Assembly (NCBI GenBank): GCA_021781555.1
Contig: JAJXWQ010000004.1
Coordinates: 1 to 61,780, forward strand
From: a bacterium
GTDB lineage: Bacteria; Cyanobacteriota; Sericytochromatia; S15B-MN24; VGJW01
Length of the DNA stretch: 61,780 nt
Reading direction: 5' to 3'
Part shown: positions 60,791-61,780 of the stretch, one piece after another
How positions within the stretch are numbered: the first letter of the stretch is position 1
Layout: the number at the start of each line of letters is the position of its first letter
Notes under the pieces: model-generated
Database searches by the model: none
Told to the model about the DNA's origin: nothing
What the model saw: only the letters and a program-made list of their open reading frames with translations
Made by a program: the position numbers and the translations under genes

Positions 60791-61780
60791 TGAAAATCCG
60801 CTATCCGGGCGTACTCCTGGCCATCCTCGGGGTCAGCCTGGCTCCCCTGCCGGCTCTGGCCGCCAGCCGGGTTGCGGGCCCGTCTTCGCGCCCCGGCGGC
60901 AGTCCGCCGAGCCGTCGGTTCGCCCTGGTCCGGGTCAGCGGGCGGGTGCTGGGACCGCACGATGCCCCGGTTGCCGGGGCTTTTATCCAGGTCGCGGACG
61001 GCGTATCGTCCGCGATCTCGGGGCCGGACGGCCGATTCGAGCTTCAGGCCCGCCTGTCCGAGGGGCGCACGCTGATCGTGACGGCCGTGGGTTTCGAGAC
61101 GGCCCGGGTGCTGGTGTCGCGGGCCGCGACGATCGTCCTGGCACCGCTGCCGACGTACCGCCCGGCGATCATTCCGCCGCCGTACCGCAGGGCGGCCGCC
61201 GACTCGCGGGTGTTCGACACGCAGGTCGCGGCGGCCTACCGGATTCGCTACCAGAGCTTCGCGTCCAACGGCAAGGGGGTCTCGGGCTGGGCTGACAACG
61301 AGTTCGGCATCGATGCCCGCTACCGGGCGGCAAACTGGGTCTTCGGGCTGGCGGGCTTCCGCAACAAGGTGCCTTTCACCATCGCCGGGCTGTCGCCGCA
61401 GCCAAGCTCGGCTCCCGAGATCGAGCAGAGTGCGTGGAGCCTGTCGGCGGGCCACGTGTTCTCGGTGGCCCACCTGGAGTTCCTGCCGCAGCTCGTACTT
61501 TCCAACCGCTACTCGGTGCCGTCCTCGTCCGGAACGCCGTGGACCGGGACCCCGCTGGATTTCTCGCAGACCCGCCTGGCGGGCGACGTCGCGCTCGACG
61601 TGGGCTACCGTCTGGGGCCCGTGGTGGCCATCTTGCACGGGGCTCGGTCGTTCGCCGAGGCCACCAGCTTGTCGGGTGCGCCCTACCCGGCCACGGACGT
61701 CGGCATGAACGAGGCGGGGATCGACCTCGGCTACACCATCATGCCCGGCCTGAAGGTGGACCTGTCCTACCTGCGGACCT
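60790..61780 (+). CDS. Outer-membrane-type beta-barrel with regulatory-like plug domain, partial
   Basis: At least 330 residues, open at the window edge. Signal peptide (1-~24), then a carboxypeptidase-regulatory-like domain (VSGRVLGPHDAPVAGAFIQV ... GRFELQARLS, ~47-95), a Pro-rich hinge (PTYRPAIIPPPYR), and a region of alternating aromatic strands (WVFGLAGFRN, LSAGHVFSVAHLEFLPQ, IDLGYTI) typical of barrels. Overlaps the lipoprotein stop by one base. It could be a receptor or porin; the C-terminus is missing. Confidence 0.75.
   Translation, partial: MKIRYPGVLLAILGVSLAPLPALAASRVAGPSSRPGGSPPSRRFALVRVSGRVLGPHDAPVAGAFIQVADGVSSAISGPDGRFELQARLSEGRTLIVTAVGFETARVLVSRAATIVLAPLPTYRPAIIPPPYRRAAADSRVFDTQVAAAYRIRYQSFASNGKGVSGWADNEFGIDARYRAANWVFGLAGFRNKVPFTIAGLSPQPSSAPEIEQSAWSLSAGHVFSVAHLEFLPQLVLSNRYSVPSSSGTPWTGTPLDFSQTRLAGDVALDVGYRLGPVVAILHGARSFAEATSLSGAPYPATDVGMNEAGIDLGYTIMPGLKVDLSYLRT

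Overview
This is GC-rich, densely packed bacterial chromosome. Genes often overlap by 1-4 bases, and GTG and TTG starts are common. Several lipoproteins, two predicted barrel proteins, LysM and ECF sigma/anti-sigma genes suggest a diderm envelope. A holB-ricT pair, a BtpA homologue and a near-complete mevalonate pathway beside hopanoid genes fit a deep Terrabacteria-type lineage, possibly a non-photosynthetic relative of Cyanobacteria. That placement is a guess; no rRNA or other decisive marker is present. Nothing looks like phage, plasmid or CRISPR, and no transposase gene is visible.

Layout. 1-5 kb: small unknown protein, galK with an unknown surface protein, a MobA-like nucleotidyltransferase, and ybaB-recR. 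5-10 kb: ECF sigma/anti-sigma, a HIT protein, rpsU, a membrane HD phosphohydrolase, ybeY and dgkA. 10-17 kb: a secreted GH57 protein running into a two-component system, then moaA. 17-26 kb: a large zinc-ribbon/cyclase/AAA/TPR regulator, a BtpA homologue, holB-ricT, a GAF/degenerate-GGDEF protein and murI. 26-34 kb: two giant NHL-propeller lipoproteins, a Thr/Pro-rich lipoprotein and a LysM lipoprotein. 34.6 kb: tRNA-Glu(CTC). 35-40 kb: phospholipase D-like protein, YceI, zinc-ribbon thioredoxin, quinone oxidoreductase and a stand-alone Clp_N protein.

40.5-60.3 kb is an isoprenoid-to-hopanoid factory. A plus-strand operon carries hpnH, shc, hpnA, an hpnG-acyltransferase fusion, hpnC, hpnD and hpnE. 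After it, a minus-strand operon carries a glycosidase-like gene, fni (type II IPP isomerase), an MMPL transporter and an ABC exporter pair. Divergent from that, an overlapping operon carries HMG-CoA reductase, mevalonate kinase, diphosphomevalonate decarboxylase and phosphomevalonate kinase. Together these run from HMG-CoA to IPP/DMAPP and from farnesyl diphosphate to squalene, hopene and ribosylated hopanoids. HMG-CoA synthase and prenyl diphosphate synthases are not in the window.

Two genome-scale signals stand out. First, ten copies of a ~102-bp palindromic repeat are bounded by CTAG; at six copies that CTAG (or CTAA) supplies the TAG stop codon of the adjacent gene, and most loci lie between convergent genes. 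Second, several genes lack a Shine-Dalgarno but carry a -10 box (TATAAT or TAnnnT) ending 6-7 nt before the start codon, which predicts leaderless mRNAs.
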